Shown here piece by piece: positions 1 to 8,636 of a DNA stretch of 64,000 bases; positions within the stretch are counted from its first letter, which is position 1; the number at the start of each line of letters is the position of its first letter. A model generated the notes under the pieces. That model saw nothing but the letters and a program-made list of their open reading frames with translations. It did not search any database and was not told where the DNA came from. Location: NCBI RefSeq assembly GCF_016925535.1, contig NZ_CP070496.1:1116001-1180000 (forward strand). Reading direction: 5' to 3'. This DNA comes from Natronoglycomyces albus (GTDB lineage: Bacteria > Actinomycetota > Actinomycetes > Mycobacteriales > Micromonosporaceae). Position numbers and translations under genes: made by a program.

Positions 1-317
1 CGCTGTGGCTGCTCTTTGAGGTGGACGTGTGGATGGGCCTGGCCGTCGGTGTCAGTATCGCGCTGGCGGGCACGCTGGGGGACTTGACGGAGTCACTTAT
101 AAAGAGGGACCTGGGAATCAAGGACATGAGCAATTTGATTCCCGGTCACGGCGGCCTGATGGACAGGCTTGACTCGATTCTCATGGCCGCTCCCGTGGCC
201 TTCATCTGGTTTTGGTATTTGCTCGGCTTAGCGGGAGACTTATGTCTCTTTGAGTCGATCGATAGTAGTGACCTGGTGACGCAGCGGTGGGAGCCTGGCA
301 CATGTGGCGGGCTTTGA
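1..317 (+). CDS. cdsA: Phosphatidate cytidylyltransferase, C-terminal part (cut by window edge)
   Basis: This is the last ~105 residues of CdsA, the membrane enzyme that makes CDP-diacylglycerol from phosphatidic acid and CTP for phospholipid synthesis. The reading frame is open from base 3 and stops at 315-317. The family signature is intact: GDLTESLIKRDLGIKD followed by PGHGGLMDRLDS, which carries the metal- and CTP-binding aspartates. A hydrophobic helix (AAPVAFIWFWYLLGL) follows, as in other CdsA proteins. The tail after this helix, about 28 residues, is polar and unremarkable. rlmN follows in the same direction, an order seen in many actinobacteria. The 5' end lies outside the window. 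Confidence 0.93.
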   Translation, partial: LWLLFEVDVWMGLAVGVSIALAGTLGDLTESLIKRDLGIKDMSNLIPGHGGLMDRLDSILMAAPVAFIWFWYLLGLAGDLCLFESIDSSDLVTQRWEPGTCGGL

Positions 318-445
318 CCAGGGACCGAACGGTTGGAAGTGCAGCGATCAATGGACAGTATGTGGACACGCGAGGGTAGGTCACCCTCTTACGAGGAACT
401 GGGGTTGGCAGATGCAGCGCTACTCATGCGAGACTTGGCTGTGAC

Positions 446-1576
446 ATGGCTGTAGCACTCACATTGACAGAACCGCGCAAGCGCAGGGCCGCACCTCCCC
501 GGCACCTGGCTGATCTCAGCATGGCCGAATGCCAGGAGGTGTTGGCCGAGTTGGGTCAACCGGCCTTCCGAGCCAAGCAGCTTCGCAACCAGTACTTCGG
601 GCGGCACGTTACTGACGCGGAGGCGATGACCGATCTTCCGGTGGCCGCGCGAGAGCAGATCGGGTCGGCTCTGTTGCCGCAGTTGTTGCATCAGGTCCGT
701 CAGGATTCTTGCGACGATGGCAAGACGGTGAAGACTTTGTGGCGGCTTCACGACGGGGCGTTGGTCGAGAGCGTACTGATGGCCTACCCCGATCGGGTTA
801 CCGTCTGTATTTCTTCCCAGGCTGGTTGTGGCATGGCTTGCCCCTTTTGTGCGACTGGTCAGGCCGGTTTGACGCGCAACCTCTCGACCGCCGAGATCGT
901 TGATCAAGTAGTACACGCGGCTAAGACCGCCGCGGAACATGAGCTGGGTCGTCTCTCCCATGTCGTTTTCATGGGGATGGGCGAGCCGCTGGCGAACTGG
1001 GCGCGGTTGAAGAAGGTGTTGCAGTTGCTGACTGCTCCGGTCCCGGATGGGGTGGGGCTATCAGCTCGCAACATCACCGTGTCCACTGTGGGGTTGGTCC
1101 CACAGATCAAGCAACTGACCGAATTGGGGCTTCCAGTCACCTTGGCTGTGTCACTGCACGCTCCCGATGACGAGCTGCGTGATGAGCTCGTCCCGATCAA
1201 CACCCGTTGGAAGGTCGCGGAAGTTCTCGATGCCGCGTGGGAGTACGCTAACCGGTCTAAACGCCGTGTCTCGATTGAGTACGCGATGATCCGGGACATC
1301 AATGACCAACCGTGGCGTGCGGATCGGCTGGCCGCGCTCTTGCGTGGCCGTATCGCACATGTCAATCTGATCCCGCTGAACCCAACACCGGGCTCTCGCT
1401 GGGACGCGAGTCCGAAGCCGGTGGAGGCGGAGTTTGTACGTCGGCTACGGGATGGCGGGATCGCCACGACAGTGCGTGATACCCGCGGACAGGAGATCGA
1501 CGGTGCCTGTGGGCAGTTGGCCGCCTCTGAGCAGGCCGGCACATCCGTCGATACGAACAGTGGCCGAACGAGTTAA
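446..1576 (+). CDS. rlmN: 23S rRNA (adenine-2503-C2)/tRNA methyltransferase RlmN
   Basis: A 376-residue radical-SAM enzyme that methylates C2 of A2503 in 23S rRNA and, in other bacteria, A37 of some tRNAs. The 4Fe-4S binding motif is CGMACPFC, with cysteines at 128, 132 and 135. Cys355 (DGACGQL) is the residue that becomes methylated in the reaction. Cys121, seven residues before the cluster motif, matches the second conserved cysteine of E. coli RlmN. The radical-SAM GEP element is present as [10 protein letters not shown]. The length is normal. The start is an ATG without a convincing Shine-Dalgarno sequence. It lies 128 bases after cdsA and 18 bases before the DivIVA gene, so the three are probably co-transcribed. 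Confidence 0.95.
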   Translation: MAVALTLTEPRKRRAAPPRHLADLSMAECQEVLAELGQPAFRAKQLRNQYFGRHVTDAEAMTDLPVAAREQIGSALLPQLLHQVRQDSCDDGKTVKTLWRLHDGALVESVLMAYPDRVTVCISSQAGCGMACPFCATGQAGLTRNLSTAEIVDQVVHAAKTAAEHELGRLSHVVFMGMGEPLANWARLKKVLQLLTAPVPDGVGLSARNITVSTVGLVPQIKQLTELGLPVTLAVSLHAPDDELRDELVPINTRWKVAEVLDAAWEYANRSKRRVSIEYAMIRDINDQPWRADRLAALLRGRIAHVNLIPLNPTPGSRWDASPKPVEAEFVRRLRDGGIATTVRDTRGQEIDGACGQLAASEQAGTSVDTNSGRTS

Positions 1577-1594
1577 GCGGAAGGTGGCTTTGTA

Positions 1595-3736
1595 GTGGCG
1601 AGTCATGGGGACCGGTTTAGGCGCCGCGCGTTGAGCCGTGGCTACAAGGTTGACGAAGTCGATGCCTTCCTCGACCGAGTAGAGGCGACGCTGGCCGGTG
1701 ACCCGGTGGGTAGCCCGGTGACAGCGGAAGAAGTCGACGATTGCGTTTTCCGTGTGCGTTTCGGCGGCTATGACGAATGGCAGGTCGACGTCTATCTCGA
1801 CCGAGTGGCTCGGCAACTGGCTGAGCTGGAAGAACGTGGAGTCTTGGGCTCTGCTCCCGCTCCGGACTTCTCCAAGGCCGCCAGTGAGACGGGCCCAGGT
1901 GGTAAAGCGCAGCCAATTCGTGAGATTCCCGATGCTCCGCGCGGTGCCGTTGGCTTCGCCCCTGAGGGCCCTCCGGGGCGGGAACCGGTGCCGATGGGTG
2001 AGGGCGGACGTGGACGCGCCGGCAGAGCCGAGCCCGCGCGTGCGGCCGTGGCCAGGGCCCCCGAACCGGACGATGCCGAGGGTTTCGGGCACTTGCGCGG
2101 CGGCGGAGACGACGACGAGGGCTTCGGTTTCCTCGCCGGTCCGCCCCCAGGAGAGTCCGATCCCAATGACCCCTTCGCAGCGCCGCGCAAAGGCGGTTTC
2201 GGGGCGCCAGCTGAAGACGAGTTCTCCGATGTAGACGATTTCGGGCCCGGTGGACCTGGTCCTGACCGTGGTTTCGGCCCGGGACGTGGACGTGAGCCTG
2301 GTTTCGCGCCAGCGGGCGCTGGTCCAGAGCGAGGTTTTGACGACCGTTTTGGCGGTCCGGAACGCGGCTTTGACGGATTCACTCCGGCCGCGCAGAGCGC
2401 CCGCGTACCCGAGGAGGGTTTTGCTCCCTCAGGGCCTGACCGGGGCCCGGAACGTAGCTTCGATGGGTTTGCTCCGGCCAATGAGGAATATCGGCATCCT
2501 GGTCCAGGCCGCGATAATGCCTACGGTGCGCCGAGCGACCCCGGCGGACCCGGCCCAGATATGGCCAATGCCACGCAACAACTTCCCTTGCATCACGATG
2601 AGGCCTCTCCTGGGCCCGGTCGCGGCCCCATCCGGCGTGGCGCCCCCGTTCCGCAAGAGGGGTTTGGCCCGCGTGATGGTGCCTTTGGCGGCCGCGAAGA
2701 ATCGTTCCCTCCTCGCGACGAGGGGTTTGCGCCCGGTGGCCCTGGCCCACATGAGGAGGGGTTTGGTCCGCGCCGTGGCGCGGCGGTGCCGCCTCCATCT
2801 CGTGGGCCAGCGGCTGACGCCACCCAGATTCAACCTGCCGTAGGTGCGGGCGACACCGGTTCCCGCCGGGCGGCGCTGGGCCCGCGCAGCGGTGATACTG
2901 GTTCGCGTCGTGGCGGCCCGGCTGGCCCACCGGAATCGGAATTCGGCGGCAACTATCCGCCGGAGAACCATTTTTCCGACACTGGCTCTCGCCGTGCCGC
3001 TCCGCGCCCACCTCAGGGTCCGCCGCCGGGCGGCCCAGGTGAGGATCACCCACGCTTTGGGGCTGCGGCTGTTCCGCCTCCTGGGAGACCAGAGGGCGGC
3101 CCGGGACGCGCCGCTTTGCCCGGACGCTCGGCCTTCCCAACTTCCTCGGGTCCTGCCGGGCAATATCCGCCGCAGGAGGCCGGACCATACGGCGGTCGGG
3201 CGCCCAGCTCTGGTGCCGGTTATGCCCCCACTTCTGGCGCGGGCCCCGTCTCGGGCGCCGGGCCAGTCTCGGGAGCGGGCCCGATCTCAGGTGCCGGGCC
3301 GGTCTCGGGGCCTGGCGATCCGGCGGGCACTGAATTCGGTCGTGGCGCGGCCGCACCGGTTGACTATGGGCGCCGTAACCCCTATGAGGGGCGAGGAGCA
3401 TTTGACGGCCCTGGGCGTCACGGTCGTCAAGAGATGACCACTGAGATGCGTCCCTCCGACTCGGCGTTTACTCCCGATGACGTGCATCGTCTCGACCAGT
3501 TGCGCCGTTCGTTCCAGCCTCGTCGATTCGGCTCGGGCTATGACCCAGCCCAGGTGGACCGGATTTTTGACGCTGTCGGTGCGGCCATGACCGGTCGCAC
3601 GCCGATGCCTTTGACAGACCGCGAACTGGATACTAGCCAGTTCTCGCTGGTTCAAGGCGGCTACTTTGAGGGCGAAGTGGAGGCGGCGTTGCGCGAGGTG
3701 CGGGAGATCTTCCAGCAGCGGGGCATGATGCGCTGA
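1595..3736 (+). CDS. Large DivIVA-domain protein with Gly/Pro-rich repeat linker
   Basis: 713 residues from a GTG preceded by a purine-rich stretch (gcggaagg). The N-terminus has two DivIVA-type (DivI1A) segments: RRRALSRGYKVDEVDAFLDRV near residue 10 and VRFGGYDEWQVDVYLDRVA near residue 53. The C-terminus has two more: RRFGSGYDPAQVDRIFDAV near 645 and FSLVQGGYFEGEVEAALREV near 685. About 500 residues of low-complexity Gly/Pro/Arg/Glu sequence lie between them. These contain GPERGFD-like and DTGSRRAA-like repeats and a run of SGAGPV units (residues ~547-573). DivIVA domains sense curved membrane or recruit polar growth and division factors. The exact role here is unknown. Homologues sit next to rlmN in other actinobacteria. 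The gene ends before a strong palindromic terminator. Confidence 0.85.
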   Translation: MASHGDRFRRRALSRGYKVDEVDAFLDRVEATLAGDPVGSPVTAEEVDDCVFRVRFGGYDEWQVDVYLDRVARQLAELEERGVLGSAPAPDFSKAASETGPGGKAQPIREIPDAPRGAVGFAPEGPPGREPVPMGEGGRGRAGRAEPARAAVARAPEPDDAEGFGHLRGGGDDDEGFGFLAGPPPGESDPNDPFAAPRKGGFGAPAEDEFSDVDDFGPGGPGPDRGFGPGRGREPGFAPAGAGPERGFDDRFGGPERGFDGFTPAAQSARVPEEGFAPSGPDRGPERSFDGFAPANEEYRHPGPGRDNAYGAPSDPGGPGPDMANATQQLPLHHDEASPGPGRGPIRRGAPVPQEGFGPRDGAFGGREESFPPRDEGFAPGGPGPHEEGFGPRRGAAVPPPSRGPAADATQIQPAVGAGDTGSRRAALGPRSGDTGSRRGGPAGPPESEFGGNYPPENHFSDTGSRRAAPRPPQGPPPGGPGEDHPRFGAAAVPPPGRPEGGPGRAALPGRSAFPTSSGPAGQYPPQEAGPYGGRAPSSGAGYAPTSGAGPVSGAGPVSGAGPISGAGPVSGPGDPAGTEFGRGAAAPVDYGRRNPYEGRGAFDGPGRHGRQEMTTEMRPSDSAFTPDDVHRLDQLRRSFQPRRFGSGYDPAQVDRIFDAVGAAMTGRTPMPLTDRELDTSQFSLVQGGYFEGEVEAALREVREIFQQRGMMR

Positions 3737-3814
3737 TCGATTTTCCGCCCCGTCAGGCGGAGGCGTCATCGCACTGACCTGGTCGGGTGTTCGGCTCGCC
3801 TAATACATAAGAGG

Positions 3815-3868
3815 ACGTAACGACAGTGGTGGGCCCCGCGATCGCGGGGCCCACCACTGTCGTTACGT
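3815..3868. terminator. 54-bp perfect palindrome, bidirectional terminator
   Basis: The two 27-base halves are exact reverse complements with no spacer. The core is GTGGTGGGCCCCGCG. It lies between the convergent DivIVA gene (+) and the DUF2631-like gene (-) and is followed by a short T-run on the + strand. A shared rho-independent terminator is the simplest reading. Confidence 0.8.
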
Positions 3869-3902
3869 TTTGTGTCCGAACCGCTAGGGGTTGGGGCCGC
3901 AA

Positions 3903-4127
3903 CTAGTCACGCAACCCGGTCCGGCGCATCCACCAGTCCAGTACCACGAAGCCGACGATGCCCGCCGCGGTGAGAATCACGAAGAAGTCTTCGATGCGGC
4001 CAGTGTGGTTCCCAAGGAGGAACGTCAAGACGATGCCCGCCGTCACTAGCAGCGTGCTGTAGAGCACCTTGCGGCTGGTCGGTTTGCGTTGGGCGGGGGA
4101 CAGTACGGGCTCTTCGCCGCCGGCCAT
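3903..4127 (-). CDS. Small DUF2631-like membrane protein
   Basis: 74 residues starting MAGGEEPVLSPAQRK. I chose this ATG (complement of 4125-4127) because GGAGG lies 8 bases upstream of it. An in-frame ATG at 4187 would add 20 polar residues. Two transmembrane helices are evident: VLYSTLLVTAGIVLTFLLG, then FFVILTAAGIVGFVVLDWW. The cytoplasmic N-terminus is short. The size and two-helix layout, and its position near cdsA and rlmN, match the actinobacterial DUF2631 family (Rv2876 in M. tuberculosis, from memory). The function is unknown. It is convergent with the DivIVA gene. Confidence 0.75.
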   Translation of the reverse strand: MAGGEEPVLSPAQRKPTSRKVLYSTLLVTAGIVLTFLLGNHTGRIEDFFVILTAAGIVGFVVLDWWMRRTGLRD

Positions 4128-4338
4128 AGTGGTTACCTCCGGGTGTGCGGACTTCTCTGCACTGTGCAGCATAGTCTTGCGTGCCACAGACCGTCACACT
4201 GCCCGGATTAGTGTGGCCTGAAGTGTAATTTAGAGACGTTGAGGTTCCTTCGGAACCGACCAGGGGCGGTCACGCCTTTGCTCGATCGAAAGTATCGATC
4301 CAATAATTCGTCGGCACAGCGTGTGTTAGGGGTTAAGT

Positions 4339-5928
4339 GTGCGCATTACCGGTACGGGTCACGCATCCATGTTCATCGAGACCGCTTCGGGGTCGATCCT
4401 GTGCGACCCATGGGTGAATCCGTCCTATTTCGCGTCTTGGTTCCCTTTCCCGGACAATTCGAGCCTCGACTGGGACACGTTGGGCAACTGCGACTACCTG
4501 TATGTTTCCCATCTGCATCGGGACCACTTCGACGCTGAGAACCTCGCCGGGCACATCAACAAGGACACCACGGTCCTGTTGCCGGAGTACCCCACCAACG
4601 AGCTAGAGGCCGAGCTGCGGGCGCTGGGCTTCCACAAGTTCATCAAGACCGTCTCCGAGGAGATCGTTGATCTTCCCGGTGGCGCTCGCATCATGATCCA
4701 GGCACTCACCTCGCCTACGGATGGTCCGATCGGTGACTCCTCGCTGTGGGTCGAGGACGCCGATGGGGTGCGGCTGCTTAACCAAAACGACGCCCGGCCC
4801 ACCGACCTGACGGTGTTCACCCAACACGGCCACCTGCACGCGCACCTATTGCAGTTCGCTGGCGCGATTTGGTACCCGATGGTCTATGAACTGCCCGACA
4901 ACGCCAAGCGCGCCTTTGGCAAGCAAAAGCGTGAACGGCAGTTCGATCGTTCTTTGCGCTACATCAACGATGCCAAGGCCTCGTGGACGTTCCCCATCGC
5001 CGGGCCGCCGTGCTTCCTGGATGACAAGTTGTGGGAGTTCAACGACATCTTTGGCGATGAGGGCAATATCTTCCCCGACCAACTCACCTACGCCGACTGG
5101 CTTTCCGAACAGGGCCATGACAATAATGTCGTCCTCATGCCGGGCACGGTCGCGGAATTGACTCAAGAGGATATTTCGGTCACCCACCCGGTCGCGGATC
5201 TGCGCGAATGGTTCGCCAACAAGAAGCAGCATCTAGAGGATTACCGGGACCGTCAGCAGGGGCGCTTGGCGCAAGAGAAGGCTTCCTGGTCTCACCCTGA
5301 GATTGATGTGTTGGCCACGTTGAGGGAGCGCATTGAACCGCTCATGGCCGAGGCCGAGCAGATTTGCGCGGGGATCGGGGGCTCGGTTCGTTTCGACCTG
5401 ACTGAGGCCGATTCCGATGAGATTATCGAGTCGATCCTGTTTGACTTTGTCGAGCGAGCCATCATTCCCGATGACGGCCGTAAAGTCCGCTACCGCTTCC
5501 GCACCGAGCGTCGCCTCATCGAGCACTTGCTGCACATTAACGAGGTTGACTGGGTGAACTCGCTGTTCTTGTCGTGCCGTTTCACCGCCGCGCGGATCGG
5601 TCAATACAACGAGTACGTGTACACGTTCTTCAAGTGTCTGTCTTCGGAGCGCCTCCAATACGCCGAGGGATGGTATGCCGAGCAGCGGCCGGATGAAGAG
5701 AATGTGGTGCTGGATGGCTGGACCATCCAGCGGCGCTGCCCGCATTTGAAGGCTGACTTGTCGGTCTTTGGCAAGGTCGAGGATGGGGTTCTGACTTGCC
5801 AAATGCATGGCTGGAAGTGGAACTTGAAGTCGGGTAAGTGCATGACGTCAGTCGGCCATGACATTCGCAGCTTTGCTCCCGGAGAGGCTCCGTGTGAGGG
5901 AGAGCAGGAGACCGCGCGCGGCGAATAG
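4339..5928 (+). CDS. Metallo-beta-lactamase-fold protein with C-terminal Rieske [2Fe-2S] domain
   Basis: 529 residues from a GTG with AGGGG four bases upstream. The N-terminus is a UlaG-like metallo-beta-lactamase fold, with the metal motif HLHRDH at 58-63 after LCDPWVNP. The middle (~200-440) has no motif I recognise. The C-terminus has a Rieske cluster-binding pair: C467-P-H469 and C487-Q-M-H490. The order is MBL then Rieske. CMP-sialic acid hydroxylase (CMAH) carries the same two domain types in the opposite order, so an oxygenase or hydroxylase reaction on a polar substrate is conceivable, but that is inference. No ferredoxin or reductase partner is adjacent. A strong hairpin at 5984-6022 ends the transcript. 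Confidence 0.82.
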   Translation: MRITGTGHASMFIETASGSILCDPWVNPSYFASWFPFPDNSSLDWDTLGNCDYLYVSHLHRDHFDAENLAGHINKDTTVLLPEYPTNELEAELRALGFHKFIKTVSEEIVDLPGGARIMIQALTSPTDGPIGDSSLWVEDADGVRLLNQNDARPTDLTVFTQHGHLHAHLLQFAGAIWYPMVYELPDNAKRAFGKQKRERQFDRSLRYINDAKASWTFPIAGPPCFLDDKLWEFNDIFGDEGNIFPDQLTYADWLSEQGHDNNVVLMPGTVAELTQEDISVTHPVADLREWFANKKQHLEDYRDRQQGRLAQEKASWSHPEIDVLATLRERIEPLMAEAEQICAGIGGSVRFDLTEADSDEIIESILFDFVERAIIPDDGRKVRYRFRTERRLIEHLLHINEVDWVNSLFLSCRFTAARIGQYNEYVYTFFKCLSSERLQYAEGWYAEQRPDEENVVLDGWTIQRRCPHLKADLSVFGKVEDGVLTCQMHGWKWNLKSGKCMTSVGHDIRSFAPGEAPCEGEQETARGE

Positions 5929-5983
5929 CCACCGTGCTCGCTGGCGGGTTGGTCATCACTGATGGCCCACGAGCGGGGACGTG

Positions 5984-6022
5984 AGGGTTGTCTCCCCAGT
6001 TGTGACCTGGGGAGACAACCCT
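5984..6022 (+). terminator. Rho-independent terminator
   Basis: A 16-bp perfect stem (AGGGTTGTCTCCCCAG / CTGGGGAGACAACCCT) with a 7-base loop lies after the MBL-Rieske gene and before the hut operon promoter. Confidence 0.75.
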
Positions 6023-6047
6023 AAAATGAAGAATATTCAACATCCTG

Positions 6048-6077
6048 TTGCCCCATGTATGGAATTATTCATACACT
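6048..6077 (+). promoter_or_regulatory. Candidate promoter and operator of the hut operon
   Basis: TTGCCC at 6048-6053 and TACACT at 6072-6077 are spaced by 18 bases. The predicted start of transcription falls on or next to the GTG at 6084, so the mRNA would be leaderless. The spacer contains an imperfect palindrome with outer arms GTATG and CATAC (6057-6074), and a second palindrome GAATATTC lies upstream at 6031-6038. Both resemble RpiR-type sites and would suit autoregulation. This is inference from sequence only. Confidence 0.45.
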
Positions 6078-6083
6078 GAGGGG

Positions 6084-6923
6084 GTGACTGACGCTGCCGG
6101 GACCAAGCTTCCCGCCCTCTTCTCCAGTACGCGGCTGACGCCCGCTCAGCGGCGTATCGCCCGCTGCCTGGTTGACCAGGCTTCGATGGCCACCTACATG
6201 TCTGCCAGCGAACTGGCCGCGCTAGCTGGTGTAAGCCAGCCTTCGGTCACTCGATTCGCGATCGCCCTAGGGTTTGAAGGCTATCCCGACCTGCGCCGCC
6301 ACATCGCGAAACTCATGAGCGGCCAACAGGCTGACGAACCTACCGGCGGCAATCAATTCCAACGCGCCGTGTCGGCCGAACAAGACAATCTGCGGAAGCT
6401 CTCCGACCTCCTCACCGACGAGCGGCCCATCACCGAGGCCGGACAGGCCCTCATGAATTCCCAGCCGCTGCCGGTATTGGGGCTGCGTGCCGCCGCTCCC
6501 GCCGCTGGCTATTTCGGCTATTTCGCCGCCAAGATCCACCCCGATGTGCGCATCCTAGATGCGGGGGGCTCCGAGATTGGCGACCAGCTGCAACAGGCTC
6601 GGTCAGCCGGGGCAAGATCGCTGCTGGCTTTCGTGCTGCCACGCTACCCGCGCGACACCCTGGCCGCGCTCACCGAAGCCAGGCAGTTGGGAATGCACGT
6701 TGTCTCCATCACCGACTCGCCCATGAGCCCGGCCGCAGAACTCAGCGACATCGTCTTGCCCGCGGCAGTCGGCTCTCAGCTGGTGTTCGACCTGCACACC
6801 GCGCCGATGGTTCTGGCCATGGTGCTGCTGCAAGCCATGTGCGACGCGGCCCCAACCGAGACCACCCAGCGGCTGGAGAACTTCGAACTCTCCGCAGCCC
6901 GCCGCGACATCTTCAGTACCTGA
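6084..6923 (+). CDS. RpiR/MurR-family transcriptional regulator (HTH + SIS domain)
   Basis: 279 residues from the GTG at 6084. The open frame reaches back to a TTG at 6048, but that start would put the promoter and operator inside the gene. The N-terminal helix-turn-helix (RPIR type) covers roughly residues 15-75, including SASELAALAGVSQPSVTRFA. A SIS (sugar-isomerase) domain follows at ~110-260. SIS domains in this family usually bind phosphosugars. The gene leads the histidine utilisation operon, so it probably senses a histidine pathway compound or a carbon signal and represses from the palindromes at 6031-6074. HutC (GntR type) is the more usual hut regulator. hutU starts 73 bases downstream. 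Confidence 0.88.
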   Translation: MTDAAGTKLPALFSSTRLTPAQRRIARCLVDQASMATYMSASELAALAGVSQPSVTRFAIALGFEGYPDLRRHIAKLMSGQQADEPTGGNQFQRAVSAEQDNLRKLSDLLTDERPITEAGQALMNSQPLPVLGLRAAAPAAGYFGYFAAKIHPDVRILDAGGSEIGDQLQQARSAGARSLLAFVLPRYPRDTLAALTEARQLGMHVVSITDSPMSPAAELSDIVLPAAVGSQLVFDLHTAPMVLAMVLLQAMCDAAPTETTQRLENFELSAARRDIFST

Positions 6924-6996
6924 CCCACCGATCCCTCGGATTCGCTCAGACTCGCCACAACCACATTGACCATCGCCCCGCAACGGAGGTAAAACC

Positions 6997-8634
6997 ATGC
7001 GCGCACCGCACGGCACCGATCTGAACTGCCAAAACTGGCAAACTGAGGCGGCATATCGGATGCTGCTCAACAACCTCGACCCCGAGGTGGCCGAACGTCC
7101 CGAAGACCTGGTCGTCTACGGCGGCACTGGCAAGGCGGCCCGCAGCCAAGCCGACTTCGAGGCCATCAAGCGCGCACTGAAAACCCTGGCCGCCGACGAG
7201 ACCCTGCTGGTCCAAAGCGGCCGCGCCGTCGGAGTCATGCGCACCCACGAATGGGCCCCGCGTGTCCTCCTAGCCAACTCCAACCTCGTCGGCGACTGGT
7301 CGACGTGGCCCGAATTCCGCCGTTTGGAAGAACTCGGCCTCACCATGTACGGCCAGATGACCGCCGGTTCCTGGATCTACATCGGAACCCAGGGAATTCT
7401 CCAAGGCACCTACGAGACCTTCTCCGCCGTGGCCAAGAAGCGCTTCGGGGGCAGCCTGAAGGGGACGCTCACCCTCACCGCCGGCTGCGGAGGCATGGGC
7501 GGCGCGCAACCGTTGGCCGTGACCATGAACGACGGCGTATGCCTCATCATCGACATCGACGCGACCCGCCTGGCCCGTCGCGTCGAGAAGCGTTACCTCG
7601 ACACCGTCGCCAACAGCCTCGATGAGGCGATCGAGCAGGCTGTTGCCGCCAAAGAAGCTGGCGATGCCATCTCCATCGGGGTCGTCGGCAACGCCGCCAC
7701 ACTCGTGCCCGAAATTCTTCGCCGCAGCGTCCCCGTCGACATCGTCACCGACCAAACCTCCGCCCACGACCCGCTGTCCTACATCCCCGAAGGGGTCGCA
7801 CTCTCCGAAGCGGCCGACCTAGCCAAACGCGACCCCGAGGGGTTCACCGAGCAATCCCGCGCCTCCATGCGCAAACACGTGGAAGCAATGGTCGGCTTCC
7901 AGGACATCGGGGCTGAAGTCTTTGACTACGGCAACTCCATTCGCGGAGAAGCGCAACTGGCTGGCTACGACCGTGCCTTCTCCTTCCCCGGTTTCGTCCC
8001 CGCCTACATCCGACCGCTATTTTGCGAAGGAAAGGGCCCGTTCCGGTGGGCCGCGCTCTCGGGCGACCCCGCCGATATCGCCGCCACCGACCAGGCCATT
8101 CTCGAACTATTCCCCGAAAACGAGTCGCTCAAACGCTGGATCACCATGGCTGGGGACCAAATCGAGTTCCAGGGCCTGCCCTCGCGCATCTGCTGGCTGG
8201 GATACGGCGAACGCGACAAAGCGGGCCTGCGCTTCAATGAAATGGTTGCCGAGGGCATCCTCAAAGCACCCATCGCCATCGGCCGCGACCACCTAGACTG
8301 CGGATCGGTCGCCAGCCCCTACCGCGAAACCGAATCCATGCTCGATGGTTCCGACGCCATCGCCGACTGGCCCCTACTCAACGCCTTGATCAACACTGCC
8401 TCCGGAGCCACCTGGGTCAGTATCCACAACGGCGGCGGCGTCGGCATCGGACGGTCCCTCCACGCCGGACAGGTTATCGTCGCCGACGGCACCGACCTGG
8501 CCGCTCAAAAAATCTCCCGCGTCCTCCGCAACGACCCCGGAATGGGTGTCATCCGCCACGTCGACGCCGGGTACGAGCGCGCCGAAGCCGTCGCCAAGGA
8601 CCAAGGCGTCCGCATTCCCACCCGGGAGAACTGA
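6997..8634 (+). CDS. hutU: Urocanate hydratase
   Basis: 545 residues from an ATG preceded by GGAGG. The enzyme uses a tightly bound NAD+ to convert urocanate to imidazolone propionate, the second step of histidine breakdown. The family active-site signature [10 protein letters not shown] lies at 391-400, with catalytic Cys399. Other conserved stretches are [16 protein letters not shown] and [12 protein letters not shown] (the NAD region). The length matches the family. It is second in the operon, with the next gene only 2 bases after its stop. Confidence 0.97.
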   Translation: MRAPHGTDLNCQNWQTEAAYRMLLNNLDPEVAERPEDLVVYGGTGKAARSQADFEAIKRALKTLAADETLLVQSGRAVGVMRTHEWAPRVLLANSNLVGDWSTWPEFRRLEELGLTMYGQMTAGSWIYIGTQGILQGTYETFSAVAKKRFGGSLKGTLTLTAGCGGMGGAQPLAVTMNDGVCLIIDIDATRLARRVEKRYLDTVANSLDEAIEQAVAAKEAGDAISIGVVGNAATLVPEILRRSVPVDIVTDQTSAHDPLSYIPEGVALSEAADLAKRDPEGFTEQSRASMRKHVEAMVGFQDIGAEVFDYGNSIRGEAQLAGYDRAFSFPGFVPAYIRPLFCEGKGPFRWAALSGDPADIAATDQAILELFPENESLKRWITMAGDQIEFQGLPSRICWLGYGERDKAGLRFNEMVAEGILKAPIAIGRDHLDCGSVASPYRETESMLDGSDAIADWPLLNALINTASGATWVSIHNGGGVGIGRSLHAGQVIVADGTDLAAQKISRVLRNDPGMGVIRHVDAGYERAEAVAKDQGVRIPTREN

Positions 8635-8636
8635 GC

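Noticed and set aside
3907-4197. 96-residue minus-strand frame overlapping the DUF2631-like gene
   Set aside because: Arg/Pro-rich shadow in another frame. The neighbouring frame has membrane helices and a Shine-Dalgarno site.
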